From Mageeibacillus sp. UBA5770 (GTDB taxonomy: Bacteria > Bacillota_A > Clostridia > Saccharofermentanales > Saccharofermentanaceae), in assembly GCA_002418705.1 (NCBI GenBank), contig DIEQ01000011.1, positions 1 to 44,037 of the forward strand: a DNA stretch of 44,037 nucleotides, read 5' to 3'. Positions 8,668 through 17,756 of the stretch are shown one piece after another; position 1 is the stretch's first letter, and each line of letters begins with the position of its first letter. The notes under the pieces were generated by a model, which did no database searches, was not told where the DNA came from, and worked only from the letters and a program-made list of their open reading frames with translations. The position numbers were made by a program, and so were the translations under genes.

Positions 8668-9924
8668 ATGAATAAAATGATTAAAATCGGTGTCTTCGGA
8701 GCATACCGCGGCATGGCTATGATCAATGTACTTGCAAAACACCCGGATGCAGAACTTGTTGCGATCTGTGACAAGTATCAGCCGCTCCTGGACCAGTGTC
8801 AGAAACTTGCCGGAGAGGTCGGAATCTCCATTGCCTGCTATACAGACTTCGATGAGTTCTTTGCACATGAAATGGATGCGGTTGTCCTTGCCAATTATGC
8901 CAATGAACATGCCCCGTTTGCGGTACGGCTGCTTAAATCCGGCCGGCATGTATGCAGTGAAGTGCTGCCTGTTGAGACATTAAGCCAGGCTGTCGATCTC
9001 GTTGAAGCTGTTGAATCCAGCGGAATGACCTATACATATGCAGAGAATTACTGCTATTTTGCAGCCACACAGGAAATGAAAAAGCGATACATGGCCGGCG
9101 ATATCGGCGAATTCATGCACGGCGAAGGCGAATATGTGCACGACTGTGAGTCCATATGGGGCGATATCACATACGGTGACAGAAGCCACTGGCGCAACCG
9201 CCTGTATTCCACATATTACTGTACTCACAGCCTCGGGCCGATCGTAACTATTACAGGGACCCGTCCCGTACGGGTCGTCGGCTTTGAGACGGCAAATGCC
9301 GCCAACATGGCAGCGCTTGGATTTCCCGGAGGTACTTCCGGACTGATTATCGTACAGATGAGTAACGGTGCAACCGTGAAGAGCCTCCATGGATACTTGA
9401 AGAGGGAACCTACATCGGTATGGTACTCCATATACGGTTCGACCGGAATGATGGAGTCCAACCGATGGCATGACGGCGTTGACCGCCTGTATGTCTATCA
9501 GGAAAAAAATGATCTCACAGATACGGAGTTCAGTTACCGGCCGAAGCCGCAGGTTGATACTGAGCTTTCCCGGCAGACTGCCGGACATGGCGGCGGTGAC
9601 TTTTACACAATGCATTATTTCCTCGAAAAATTGCTCGGACGTCCCGAAGGCGACAACTGTATTGACGTCTATCAGGCTTTGGATATGGCACTGCCCGGGA
9701 TCCTGGCATACCGTTCCATCTGCGGCGGCAACATACCCATAGATGTTCCGGATTTTCGCGATAAGAATGCCAGGGAAATGTACCGGGATGACAACTGGTG
9801 CACGAATCCTGATATAGCAGGCGACCAGCTGCTGCCTTTCTGCTCCCGGACAGATACGGTCATTCCGGATGCCGTGTACGAAAAAGTCAGAAAAGAATGG
9901 GAAGAAAAGCAAAAATCGAAGTAA
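8668..9924 (+). CDS. Gfo/Idh/MocA-family oxidoreductase with altered EKP motif
   Basis: A 418-residue protein. The ATG at 8668 is preferred because AAAGGAG lies just upstream. The N-terminal Rossmann domain begins IKIGVFGAYRG. At the place where most family members have EKP, this protein reads CSEVLPVET, so the usual lysine is missing; several glycosidase-like or hydride-shuttling subgroups of the superfamily show related changes. The C-terminal part keeps the family pattern, with histidines in THSLGP and in HGGGDFYTMHYF. It is the first enzyme gene after the transporter and should act on the imported sugar or cyclitol. Exact reaction unknown. Confidence 0.85.
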   Translation: MNKMIKIGVFGAYRGMAMINVLAKHPDAELVAICDKYQPLLDQCQKLAGEVGISIACYTDFDEFFAHEMDAVVLANYANEHAPFAVRLLKSGRHVCSEVLPVETLSQAVDLVEAVESSGMTYTYAENYCYFAATQEMKKRYMAGDIGEFMHGEGEYVHDCESIWGDITYGDRSHWRNRLYSTYYCTHSLGPIVTITGTRPVRVVGFETANAANMAALGFPGGTSGLIIVQMSNGATVKSLHGYLKREPTSVWYSIYGSTGMMESNRWHDGVDRLYVYQEKNDLTDTEFSYRPKPQVDTELSRQTAGHGGGDFYTMHYFLEKLLGRPEGDNCIDVYQALDMALPGILAYRSICGGNIPIDVPDFRDKNAREMYRDDNWCTNPDIAGDQLLPFCSRTDTVIPDAVYEKVRKEWEEKQKSK

Positions 9925-9939
9925 CCGGGGGGGAGAATT

Positions 9940-11334
9940 TTGAACAGAATAAAAGTGGGCCTGCTGCCTCTATACCTTGCCTTATATGATCAGACTGACC
10001 CGTACGCGCAGCCAGGGATCGAAGCATTCACGCAGGAAGTCTCGAAGAGGCTTGGCGAACTCGATATCGATGTCGTATGCCAGCCGATATGCCGTGTCAG
10101 CGAAGAATTTGATCGCGCCGCCGACTCACTCATAGACGAGGATGTCTGTGCCGTCATAACCCTGCATCTTGCTTATTCGCCTTCTCTGGAGAGTATATCC
10201 GCGCTGCGCCGGCTGAAGGTTCCGATTGTTGTAATGGACACGACACCGGACTTTTCGTTTGATCAGAACACACCTGTGGAAACCATCATGTACAACCACG
10301 GCATACACGGGGTTCAGGACTTGTGTAATCTCATGACACGCTCAGGTATAACATATTTCATCGAGGCGGGCCACATTGAACACAGTGATTTACTTGAGAG
10401 AATATATAAAATCTGTGTGGCAGCAGATGCTGCCCTGCATTTTAAACGGGCAAGGGTCGGGACAATCGGGAAGCCATTCACAGGTATGGGCGACTTTCAG
10501 GTCCCCGAGGAAGTTCTTGCAGCCCGTATTGGCCTGAAAACCGTACCATTCGATGCCTCTGCCGCCAAAGTATACAGGAACGCGATATCAGAGGATGATC
10601 TGGCACGCGAAATGCTGCTTGATCAGGGATCCTACAGAGCCTTGAAATCTGACACCGCCCTGCACCTGCACTCGACAATGGCAGGACTTATCATCAGGCG
10701 CTGGATCACGGAACAGAAACTCACTGCCTTGACAGTGAATTTTATGGATCTTGACGAAAGCGTCGGCCTCGATGCGATGCCTGTCCTTGAAATTGATAAG
10801 GGCATGTCCCGCGGAATTGGATATGCCGGAGAAGGTGATGTCCTTACCGCAGGCCTGTACGGGGCTCTTTCAAAAATAACGGATCAACTGACTTTCTCGG
10901 AAATGTTCTGCCCGGACTGGAAGGGGCAGACGATATTCATGAGCCACATGGCTGAAGTGAATCCCGGTATTCTGGCCGGTGCGCCGTTGATGACATATAT
11001 GGATTTTCCTTTTACAAGTGCAAAAAATCCGGCTGTGCTCTACGGAAGGTATCAGGCTGGAAAGGTAGTTCTTGTCAATCTTGCCCCGGTTACTGATTCT
11101 CAGTTCAGATTCATCCTCGTACCGGGATCCATTAAGGAAATCGAGGGAACGGATGCCATGGAAGAAAGTGTTCACGGGTGGTTCTCACCTGATATCCCGA
11201 TAGAAAACCTGCTTCAGAATTACAGCCGAAGCGGAGGGACACATCACCTGGTAATGATGTATGGCGACGTACTCGAACAACTTATTCATTTCGGAAAAAT
11301 GATGGGATTTGAAGTTCAAATCCTGCGGGGGTAA
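9940..11334 (+). CDS. L-arabinose/L-fucose isomerase-family protein
   Basis: A 464-residue protein from a TTG start preceded by GGGGGGGAGAA. Weak overall resemblance to L-arabinose isomerase is backed by the four metal-site signatures of that family in the right order: GYAGEGD (E298), TFSEMF (E321), FMSHMAEVNP (H336) and GGTHH (H435). The N-terminal half has the alternating strand/helix pattern of the substrate-binding domain. Members interconvert aldoses and ketoses using Mn2+. No araB or araD is nearby, and the neighbours are MocA dehydrogenases and an aminotransferase, so the substrate is probably not arabinose itself. The fold call is solid; the substrate is open. Confidence 0.8.
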   Translation: MNRIKVGLLPLYLALYDQTDPYAQPGIEAFTQEVSKRLGELDIDVVCQPICRVSEEFDRAADSLIDEDVCAVITLHLAYSPSLESISALRRLKVPIVVMDTTPDFSFDQNTPVETIMYNHGIHGVQDLCNLMTRSGITYFIEAGHIEHSDLLERIYKICVAADAALHFKRARVGTIGKPFTGMGDFQVPEEVLAARIGLKTVPFDASAAKVYRNAISEDDLAREMLLDQGSYRALKSDTALHLHSTMAGLIIRRWITEQKLTALTVNFMDLDESVGLDAMPVLEIDKGMSRGIGYAGEGDVLTAGLYGALSKITDQLTFSEMFCPDWKGQTIFMSHMAEVNPGILAGAPLMTYMDFPFTSAKNPAVLYGRYQAGKVVLVNLAPVTDSQFRFILVPGSIKEIEGTDAMEESVHGWFSPDIPIENLLQNYSRSGGTHHLVMMYGDVLEQLIHFGKMMGFEVQILRG

Positions 11335-11338
11335 GAAT

Positions 11339-12874
11339 ATGCTTCATAATATTTCCCGGTCACTTACAGATCTTTTAGGCAATGATTATTCTTCAGCATT
11401 GGCAGCCTGTGCCGCTGTTATACAGGGTATGGATGCAGGGCAGGCACATGCACTGCTTCATCAGCCGGTCGATTTTTTCAGCAGCCGGCGAAGCAGCTAT
11501 CTCGACGACCTGCTTCCTATGACCGGAACGCAGATCACCGCCGGTATTTGTGTAACAAACAGCGGGGCGGGGACTATGTCATATAACAAGGCCTCTCATC
11601 TGGAGGCGGCGCCCCTGAGCGGAATCGGACCTTTCAGGGTAGGGGAGGACGGAAGGCTGTATCTTGCAGCCAAAAGTGAACATTACCACATTTCACTCGG
11701 ACACGGGTTTGAAGGCTACCGGCTGATAACCCTGGCCCGGCAGATCGGTATTCTTAACGCAACACATAATAATACGCGCGGGTATATTACCCGTCTTATG
11801 GAAAAAGAACTGATACGCACCATATCGGGGCTTCCTAAAGAAAACGGCGGTCAGCTCGATTCAATTCTTGCAGCTGAAGAACCTAAAGTGCTTAACCGGG
11901 TGATTAACCTTGAGACAGGCAGTCTGGCAGTCGAAGCCGGAGTCAAAATGATGCTTGCCCGCTTCTACTCGATTGATCCTCAGCAGAAGGCCGGAAAATA
12001 TCAGGGGAAGATCCCGGTATTTTTTGTCATGGGAGACAATGAAGGCGGAAATGAAGCGAATTACCACGGTACCACCATGATGACCCAGATGATGAGGGGG
12101 CTCTGGCCCTGTCTTTATGACGGGGCAGACGGTGCGTCTCTTTTCAAAGTTGTCGGTGTCCGAATCAACGATATTAAGGATTTTGCTGAGAAGATGACTT
12201 TCTATAATTCGGGTGATTTTAAGACAGCAGGATTCCTTCATGAGATTATTCTGATGAATTACGGCGGAATCAGGCTGACTCGGGAATACCTGCAGGCGGC
12301 ATATAAGCTTTGTGCTGACACGGATACACCGGCGCTTGTTGACGAAATCCAGTCCTGTATGTGGTACAGGGGGATGTACCTGTTTAAGCTTTATGATCTG
12401 AAACCGGACTTTGTTGTACTGGGCAAAGGCTTTCCCGGCGGCGAGTACCCTGCATCCAAGATAATCACTACCTATGAGATGGATAACCTGACGCAATTCG
12501 GCGCGCTGGTTACAAACGGCCAGGAAGAGCTTGCGAGTCTTTCCTATCTGATAACGATGGAGTTCGCTTCTTCGAACGCCGGCGCCATCGAAGAAGCCGG
12601 AGATATGTGGCAGACAATGCTTGAGGGTCTTATGGAGCGTCATCCTGAACAGATCACACGAATAGAAGGCCTTGGTCTGCTTTCATGCCTGCATTTTTCT
12701 GCGATGGAACAGGCCCGGGAATTCTCAGCACGTCTGAACCGGAAGGGAATCGACATCAGTGCCCAGACTTACAAGGCGAACTGTCCGCCGGCTGTCCTTG
12801 CAAAGCTGCCTCTGATTTCTTCAGAGAAGCTGATGCAGTATCTTTGTGATCAGATGGAGGAAGCATTACAGTGA
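11339..12874 (+). CDS. class III PLP-dependent aminotransferase
   Basis: A 511-residue protein from the ATG at 11339, five bases after the previous stop with GGGGG in front. The class III (ornithine/GABA aminotransferase-like) signatures are visible: RLYLAAKSEHYHISLGHG, TGSLAVEAGVKMMLARF (phosphate/PLP region), LVDEIQSC with D335 for the pyridine nitrogen, and PDFVVLGKGFPGG with the Schiff-base lysine K363. It is longer than the usual 400-450 residues because of an extra N-terminal region of about 90 residues. It sits between an isomerase-like gene and a MocA dehydrogenase, with alanine dehydrogenase two genes on, suggesting transfer of an amino group between a sugar/cyclitol and pyruvate/alanine. 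Confidence 0.87.
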   Translation: MLHNISRSLTDLLGNDYSSALAACAAVIQGMDAGQAHALLHQPVDFFSSRRSSYLDDLLPMTGTQITAGICVTNSGAGTMSYNKASHLEAAPLSGIGPFRVGEDGRLYLAAKSEHYHISLGHGFEGYRLITLARQIGILNATHNNTRGYITRLMEKELIRTISGLPKENGGQLDSILAAEEPKVLNRVINLETGSLAVEAGVKMMLARFYSIDPQQKAGKYQGKIPVFFVMGDNEGGNEANYHGTTMMTQMMRGLWPCLYDGADGASLFKVVGVRINDIKDFAEKMTFYNSGDFKTAGFLHEIILMNYGGIRLTREYLQAAYKLCADTDTPALVDEIQSCMWYRGMYLFKLYDLKPDFVVLGKGFPGGEYPASKIITTYEMDNLTQFGALVTNGQEELASLSYLITMEFASSNAGAIEEAGDMWQTMLEGLMERHPEQITRIEGLGLLSCLHFSAMEQAREFSARLNRKGIDISAQTYKANCPPAVLAKLPLISSEKLMQYLCDQMEEALQ

Positions 12875-14007
12875 AAAAAATACGATTTGGAATTATCGGC
12901 TGCGGCCTGATGGGCCGTGAATTTGTCAGTGCGGCGTCGCGCTGGTGCCACCTTAACATACCCGAAATGCCTCAGATTGAGATCATTGCCGTTGCTGATA
13001 CAAATGAACAGGCACGGGCATGGTTTATACAACATATATCTACGCTAAAGTGTGCCTATAAGGATTATAATGAACTTATAGAGATGGATGAAGTCGATGC
13101 AGTGTATTGTGCACTGCCGCATGTTCTTCATGCAGATGCATATTCAAAAATCATCAGGTCCGGTAAACACCTGCTTGGAGAAAAACCTTTTGGAATGGAT
13201 CAGTTACAGAATCAGGAAATTATGGAGGCTGTAAAAGCGAATCCACATGTATTTGTCCGTTGTTCCAGCCAGTACCCGTTCTACCCGGCATGCCAGAAGG
13301 TCATTCAATGGATATCACAGAAAAAAGTCGGGAGAATCATCGAGGTCAGGGCAGGTTTCAACCATTCAAGCGATCTTGATCTTGGCAAACCCATTAACTG
13401 GAAAAGAAAAATCGACATAAACGGCGAGTATGGCTGTCTGGGAGATCTTGGCATACACACACAGCATGTTCCTTTCCGCATGGGATTTAAGCCCGTCAGC
13501 GTCTTTTCGCAATTATCTAAAATTGTTGATGAACGGCCCGACGGGAAAGGCAGCACAGCAAAATGTGAGACCTGGGACAATGCCCTCCTGATGTGCGATG
13601 TATCATATGACGGCTACACCTTTCCGATGCGCCTTGAAACCAAAAGAATGTCCCCCGGAAGTACGGATGACTGGTTTATCGAAGTCGACGGCCTTTCAGG
13701 CTCAGTCAAGTTCAGCACGGAAGACCCCAATGCATTCTGGTATACCCAGTCCTCCGGGAAAGAACAGTCATGGACTCGCGTTATTATTGGCTACCAGCCG
13801 CAGTTCCCGACGATAACCGGATCTATATTTGAATTTGGATTTACAGATGCGGTGCTTCAGATGTGGGCGGCCTTTGTACTCGAATTATCAGGGCAGGCAA
13901 TTGATTTCGGATGCTTTACACCGGAAGAAACAACATGGTCCCATGCCCTGCAAACCGCTGCGCTGCAGTCGCACAGAGAAAAACGTGCAGTGGATATTCA
14001 GTACTGA
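12871..14007 (+). CDS. Gfo/Idh/MocA-family oxidoreductase
   Basis: A 378-residue dehydrogenase starting with GTG and overlapping the aminotransferase stop codon by four bases (GTGA), which indicates translational coupling. It shows the Rossmann motif FGIIGCGLMGREF and the canonical GEKPFG motif near residue 109, with C-terminal histidines in DLGIHTQHVP. The close coupling suggests that it makes the keto compound used by the aminotransferase, or consumes its product. Substrate not identifiable from sequence. Confidence 0.9.
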   Translation: MKKIRFGIIGCGLMGREFVSAASRWCHLNIPEMPQIEIIAVADTNEQARAWFIQHISTLKCAYKDYNELIEMDEVDAVYCALPHVLHADAYSKIIRSGKHLLGEKPFGMDQLQNQEIMEAVKANPHVFVRCSSQYPFYPACQKVIQWISQKKVGRIIEVRAGFNHSSDLDLGKPINWKRKIDINGEYGCLGDLGIHTQHVPFRMGFKPVSVFSQLSKIVDERPDGKGSTAKCETWDNALLMCDVSYDGYTFPMRLETKRMSPGSTDDWFIEVDGLSGSVKFSTEDPNAFWYTQSSGKEQSWTRVIIGYQPQFPTITGSIFEFGFTDAVLQMWAAFVLELSGQAIDFGCFTPEETTWSHALQTAALQSHREKRAVDIQY

Positions 14008-14071
14008 ATACCGGTATCGCACCCGAATTATCCCGCCCGGCAAATCTAACAAGGAATAGATAGGAGAAATT

Positions 14072-15193
14072 ATGATTATCGGATGTGTAAAAGAAATTAA
14101 GTCCCATGAGTACAGAGTGGGGGTAACCCCGGACAATGTTGGCGAGTATGTCCGCCATGGACATACATTCCTTGTCGAGACCGGTGCCGGAACAGGTGCA
14201 GGTTTTTCGGACGGGCAGTATAAGATTCAAGGCGCTAAGATCCTCGATAACAAGGAGGCTGTCTGGAGCGGTTCGGACATGATCATCAAGGTCAAAGAAC
14301 CGCTGCCTGAAGAATACCCGCTGATGAGGGAAGGGCAGATCCTCTATACATACCTCCATCTGGCCGCCAACCGCAAACTTACGGACGCCCTTCTGGAAAG
14401 TAAAACAATCGGCGTTGCCTATGAAACCATAGAAAAGAACCACGGACTTCCATGCCTTAAGCCGATGAGTGAAATTGCCGGCCGTCTATCCATTCAGGAA
14501 GGCGCGAAATATCTGGAGAAACCTTTCGGAGGACGCGGAGTACTGCTCGGCGGCGTTCCCGGAACCAGACAGGGGAAAGTTGTCATTCTCGGTGCAGGTA
14601 TTGTCGGAATGAATGCTCTGAAAGTGGCAGTCGGAATGGGTGCCAATGTAACTATTATGGACATTGACTTAGATAAGCTGACTTTTCTTGATGATTTGTA
14701 CGGAAATATGATTCAGACACTCTATTCGACCCCGGACAACATATCAGGCGAACTGGCAGCTGCCGACCTGGTTATCGGTGCGATCCTGATTCCCGGTGAT
14801 GCCACACCGAAGCTGGTTTCGAAGAACCATTTGAAAACAATGAAACCCGGCGCCGTGATGGTTGATGTCGCAATTGACCAGGGCGGATGTTTTGAGACCT
14901 CGGTTGTTACCTATCATGAAAAACCTGTATACCTGGTTGACGGTATCCTGCACTACTGCGTCGGAAATATGCCGGGAGCCGTGCCGGTCACATCAACTCT
15001 GGCACTTACGAACACAACGCTCAAGTACGGTCTTGCACTGGCTGACAAAGGCCTGGCGGGGGCAATTGCCAAATATCCTGAGCTATCATCCGGCGTCAAC
15101 ACATATTTCGGGTCATGTACCAACAGCAAGGTCGCGTCCTGCTTTGGATTCACAGTCCATTCTGTTGAGGAACTGTCCTCATCCTGTTCATAA
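14072..15193 (+). CDS. ald: alanine dehydrogenase
   Basis: A 373-residue protein, the normal length for alanine dehydrogenase (NAD-dependent L-alanine to pyruvate plus ammonia). The N-terminus IIGCVKEIKSHEYRVG, the KVKEP segment with the substrate lysine, LHLAA with the catalytic histidine, the nucleotide-binding GAGIVGMNALKVAVGMGA and VMVDVAIDQGG with the conserved aspartate are all present. RBS GGAGAA. Its place in the middle of a sugar island, two genes after an aminotransferase, suggests regeneration of pyruvate from alanine (or of alanine as amino donor) for that enzyme, with release of ammonia and NADH. Confidence 0.94.
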   Translation: MIIGCVKEIKSHEYRVGVTPDNVGEYVRHGHTFLVETGAGTGAGFSDGQYKIQGAKILDNKEAVWSGSDMIIKVKEPLPEEYPLMREGQILYTYLHLAANRKLTDALLESKTIGVAYETIEKNHGLPCLKPMSEIAGRLSIQEGAKYLEKPFGGRGVLLGGVPGTRQGKVVILGAGIVGMNALKVAVGMGANVTIMDIDLDKLTFLDDLYGNMIQTLYSTPDNISGELAAADLVIGAILIPGDATPKLVSKNHLKTMKPGAVMVDVAIDQGGCFETSVVTYHEKPVYLVDGILHYCVGNMPGAVPVTSTLALTNTTLKYGLALADKGLAGAIAKYPELSSGVNTYFGSCTNSKVASCFGFTVHSVEELSSSCS

Positions 15194-15217
15194 TAAGTGT
15201 TTCCCGGAGGGTAAGTA

Positions 15218-16681
15218 ATGAATGTCTTGGGAATTGACATAGGAACAACAGGCTGCAAGGCAATCCTGGTTGATGCAGACGGAACCGTTTTAAGCAGGGG
15301 ATATGCAGGTTATGGTTACACCTCTTATGGGGACGGCCGTGTCGAACAGGATCCTGAGGATTGGTATACAGCCCTCGTTTCAGCAACGCTGCAGGCAGTT
15401 AAGGGCTATGACGCCGTAAACATTACAGCGCTTGCCCTTTCTACCCAGGGTGGGAGTTCCTGTCTGCTGTCACATCAGGAATCTGCTATGACACCGGCCA
15501 TAACATGGATGGATTCAAGGGCCGCAAATGAAGCTGGAGAGCTCGATATACTGCTTGGCAGGGATTACGTATACAAAACGACCGGCTGGAGTGCCGATGC
15601 CGGACTGGATATGGCCAAAACACGATGGCTCAATAAAAACGAACCAGAATTGCTTGCTCAGGCGAAGTATTTTATATCTACAATCGAATATATTCAGCTT
15701 CGTCTGACAGGTGTCATGAGCATTGATCCGACAAATGCAGCCATGCGTCAGATGATGAACATTCATACACTGAAATGGGATGCCGCAATACTGGACTCCA
15801 TTTCGCTTGATCAGGACAAACTGCCGCTCATTATGCCTGTCGGGACATTCCTGGGGCCACTCACGAGCCGCGCTGCGGCAGATCTTGGACTCAGGCCTGA
15901 CACATCCGTTTATCAGGGGGCGCATGACCAGTACTGCGGATCTTTGGGTGCGACGGCTTTTCATCCGGGTGACCTGATGATTTCTACTGGAACGGCGTGG
16001 GCTATCCTGGCGACCGTTGATCATGCTGTATCAACTACAACCTATATATCTCCGGGTCCGCACGTTCTGCAGGGTGTATACGGCGCAATGGCAACAATAC
16101 CGACAGGCGGTGCAGCTCTCGACTGGCTCAAGTCCAATTCAGGTGACTTAAGTTATGCAGATATCGATGCACATGCATTCAACTCCCGGGAAAGAACGGC
16201 AAACTTGTTATTTTATCCATACCTGAACGGTGCCGGCTATCCAATATGGCAGAATAAATGCAAGTCATCTTTTATTGGAATGGAGCTCCACCACACTGCA
16301 GCTGATCTGGCCGTTTCATGTATGGAAGGAATAGCTTTTCAAGTGCGGTACATGATTGAGGACTTTGAAAAAAACAATATTCCCATCCTGCGCCTTAAGG
16401 TCATCGGAGGAGCTGCAAACAGTGCCGCTTGGCTGGCCATACTGGAAGCCGTCATAAGAAAACCTTTGTCTGTCGTTGATGTAAAAGATGCTCCGTGTAT
16501 CGGAGCCGCAGCCATCGCAGGTGTGGGATGCGGGATGTTTGCCGATTATGACCAGGCACTCAGTCTTATGGCACATCTGACAGAATACCCGAAGGCTGAA
16601 ACCGCAGTTTATGAATATTATGAAAAAAAATATTTAAAATTCGTTCGAGGCATGCATGCCCTGCTGAGCCTGGAGGAATAG
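15218..16681 (+). CDS. FGGY-family carbohydrate kinase (xylulokinase-like)
   Basis: A 487-residue kinase with the FGGY N-terminal ATPase motif LGIDIGTTGCKA, the DPEDWY and TPAITWMDSRA segments, GAHDQYCGSLGA where the catalytic aspartate is expected, and the C-terminal IGGAANSAAWLAI adenosine-binding loop. FGGY kinases phosphorylate ketoses, polyols or related sugars with ATP. Together with the isomerase-like protein at 9940 it makes a plausible isomerise-then-phosphorylate pair. The sugar specificity cannot be read from sequence. RBS CGGAGGG upstream of the ATG. Confidence 0.92.
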   Translation: MNVLGIDIGTTGCKAILVDADGTVLSRGYAGYGYTSYGDGRVEQDPEDWYTALVSATLQAVKGYDAVNITALALSTQGGSSCLLSHQESAMTPAITWMDSRAANEAGELDILLGRDYVYKTTGWSADAGLDMAKTRWLNKNEPELLAQAKYFISTIEYIQLRLTGVMSIDPTNAAMRQMMNIHTLKWDAAILDSISLDQDKLPLIMPVGTFLGPLTSRAAADLGLRPDTSVYQGAHDQYCGSLGATAFHPGDLMISTGTAWAILATVDHAVSTTTYISPGPHVLQGVYGAMATIPTGGAALDWLKSNSGDLSYADIDAHAFNSRERTANLLFYPYLNGAGYPIWQNKCKSSFIGMELHHTAADLAVSCMEGIAFQVRYMIEDFEKNNIPILRLKVIGGAANSAAWLAILEAVIRKPLSVVDVKDAPCIGAAAIAGVGCGMFADYDQALSLMAHLTEYPKAETAVYEYYEKKYLKFVRGMHALLSLEE

Positions 16682-16691
16682 GAGCCAATAG

Positions 16692-17756
16692 ATGGAAGAT
16701 TATTTTCACAGGGACGAACAGGATCAGCGATTTTACAGTAAGTATCTGCAAGACCGGCTTCCGGAACACATTATCGACGCACATATTCACATCAACCTTG
16801 CTGAACATGTCAGTGGAGTTACGAACGAATCAATCAAAGATGACTGGGCCCTGCAGTGCGGCTATGTCATGCCGATAGAAAAGGCCCGTGAAACAAGCCG
16901 CATTCTTTTCCCCGGGCGGCGAACGGATCTTCTGGCTCTTCCTTTTCCTCTGGAACAAGCTGATATGAAGGCAAATAATGATTATCTGATCCGCCGATTT
17001 ACCGGCAGCAACGGCGGCCATGCGCTTATGTCCGTAAGACCGGAATGGGATTTGGAATATATTGAGAGGACTCTGCTGGAAGGGGATTTTTCGGGCTTTA
17101 AGCCTTATGTCAGCTTCGCACAGGGTATTCCGGCAGATGCAATTCGAATTTTCGATTATATGCCTCACAGCCACTTCGAAATTGCCGACCGGTATCACAA
17201 AGCCGTGCTCATCCATCTCCCCCGGGCAGCTCGTCTGGCTGACCCGGATAACATCCGCGACATCTGTACAATTGTTGAACGCTACCCGAATATCCGTCTT
17301 GTTCTCGCTCACCTTGGGCGCTGTTTTAATCTCTGTTTTTTTGAAGACGGAATCAGGATGCTCGGTGACGCTGCATCACATATTTACTTCGATACCGCTG
17401 CCGTCATTAATCCTGAAGTATACAGGGCAGCATTCAAGGCGCTCAGACCGGAACAGATCCTGTTCGGAACGGATCAGCCGATACTGCTCTGGCATGGCCG
17501 CAGGGAATGGACGGAAAAAACATACATCAATCTGTGCAGGGAAGACTTCCCCTGGAATAAGCACCAATATCCTGAAAAAGAACACGAATATACACTGTTT
17601 ATCTATGAACAGCTGAAGGCTATCCTCGATGCTGTTGATGATATGGGCGGCACGATGGTAATGAAGAACCAAATTTTCTCAGAAAATGCCATATCTGTAT
17701 ATAATCTGAACCGATACGCATCCGATGTTAACAGGAGGACTTTATGCCGAGAATAG
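16692..17756 (+). CDS. amidohydrolase-family (PF04909-like) metal-dependent hydrolase
   Basis: A 354-residue protein with TIM-barrel amidohydrolase 2 signatures: IDAHIHI with the metal ligands H31 and H33, IRLVLAHLGR in the middle and LFGTDQP near the C-terminus carrying the conserved aspartate. Members hydrolyse lactones or amides or decarboxylate aromatic and sugar acids. In this setting a sugar-acid lactonase following a MocA-type dehydrogenase is plausible, but that is inference. AGGAGCC precedes the ATG, and its 3' end overlaps the next gene by 13 bases. Confidence 0.82.
   Translation: MEDYFHRDEQDQRFYSKYLQDRLPEHIIDAHIHINLAEHVSGVTNESIKDDWALQCGYVMPIEKARETSRILFPGRRTDLLALPFPLEQADMKANNDYLIRRFTGSNGGHALMSVRPEWDLEYIERTLLEGDFSGFKPYVSFAQGIPADAIRIFDYMPHSHFEIADRYHKAVLIHLPRAARLADPDNIRDICTIVERYPNIRLVLAHLGRCFNLCFFEDGIRMLGDAASHIYFDTAAVINPEVYRAAFKALRPEQILFGTDQPILLWHGRREWTEKTYINLCREDFPWNKHQYPEKEHEYTLFIYEQLKAILDAVDDMGGTMVMKNQIFSENAISVYNLNRYASDVNRRTLCRE

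Noticed and set aside
8980..9912. 310-residue minus-strand frame within the MocA-type dehydrogenase
   Set aside because: Long but antisense to a clear enzyme gene; Cys/His-rich low-logic sequence with no start signal.
11861..12643. 260-residue minus-strand frame within the aminotransferase
   Set aside because: Antisense to the PLP lysine and aspartate motifs; no start signal.
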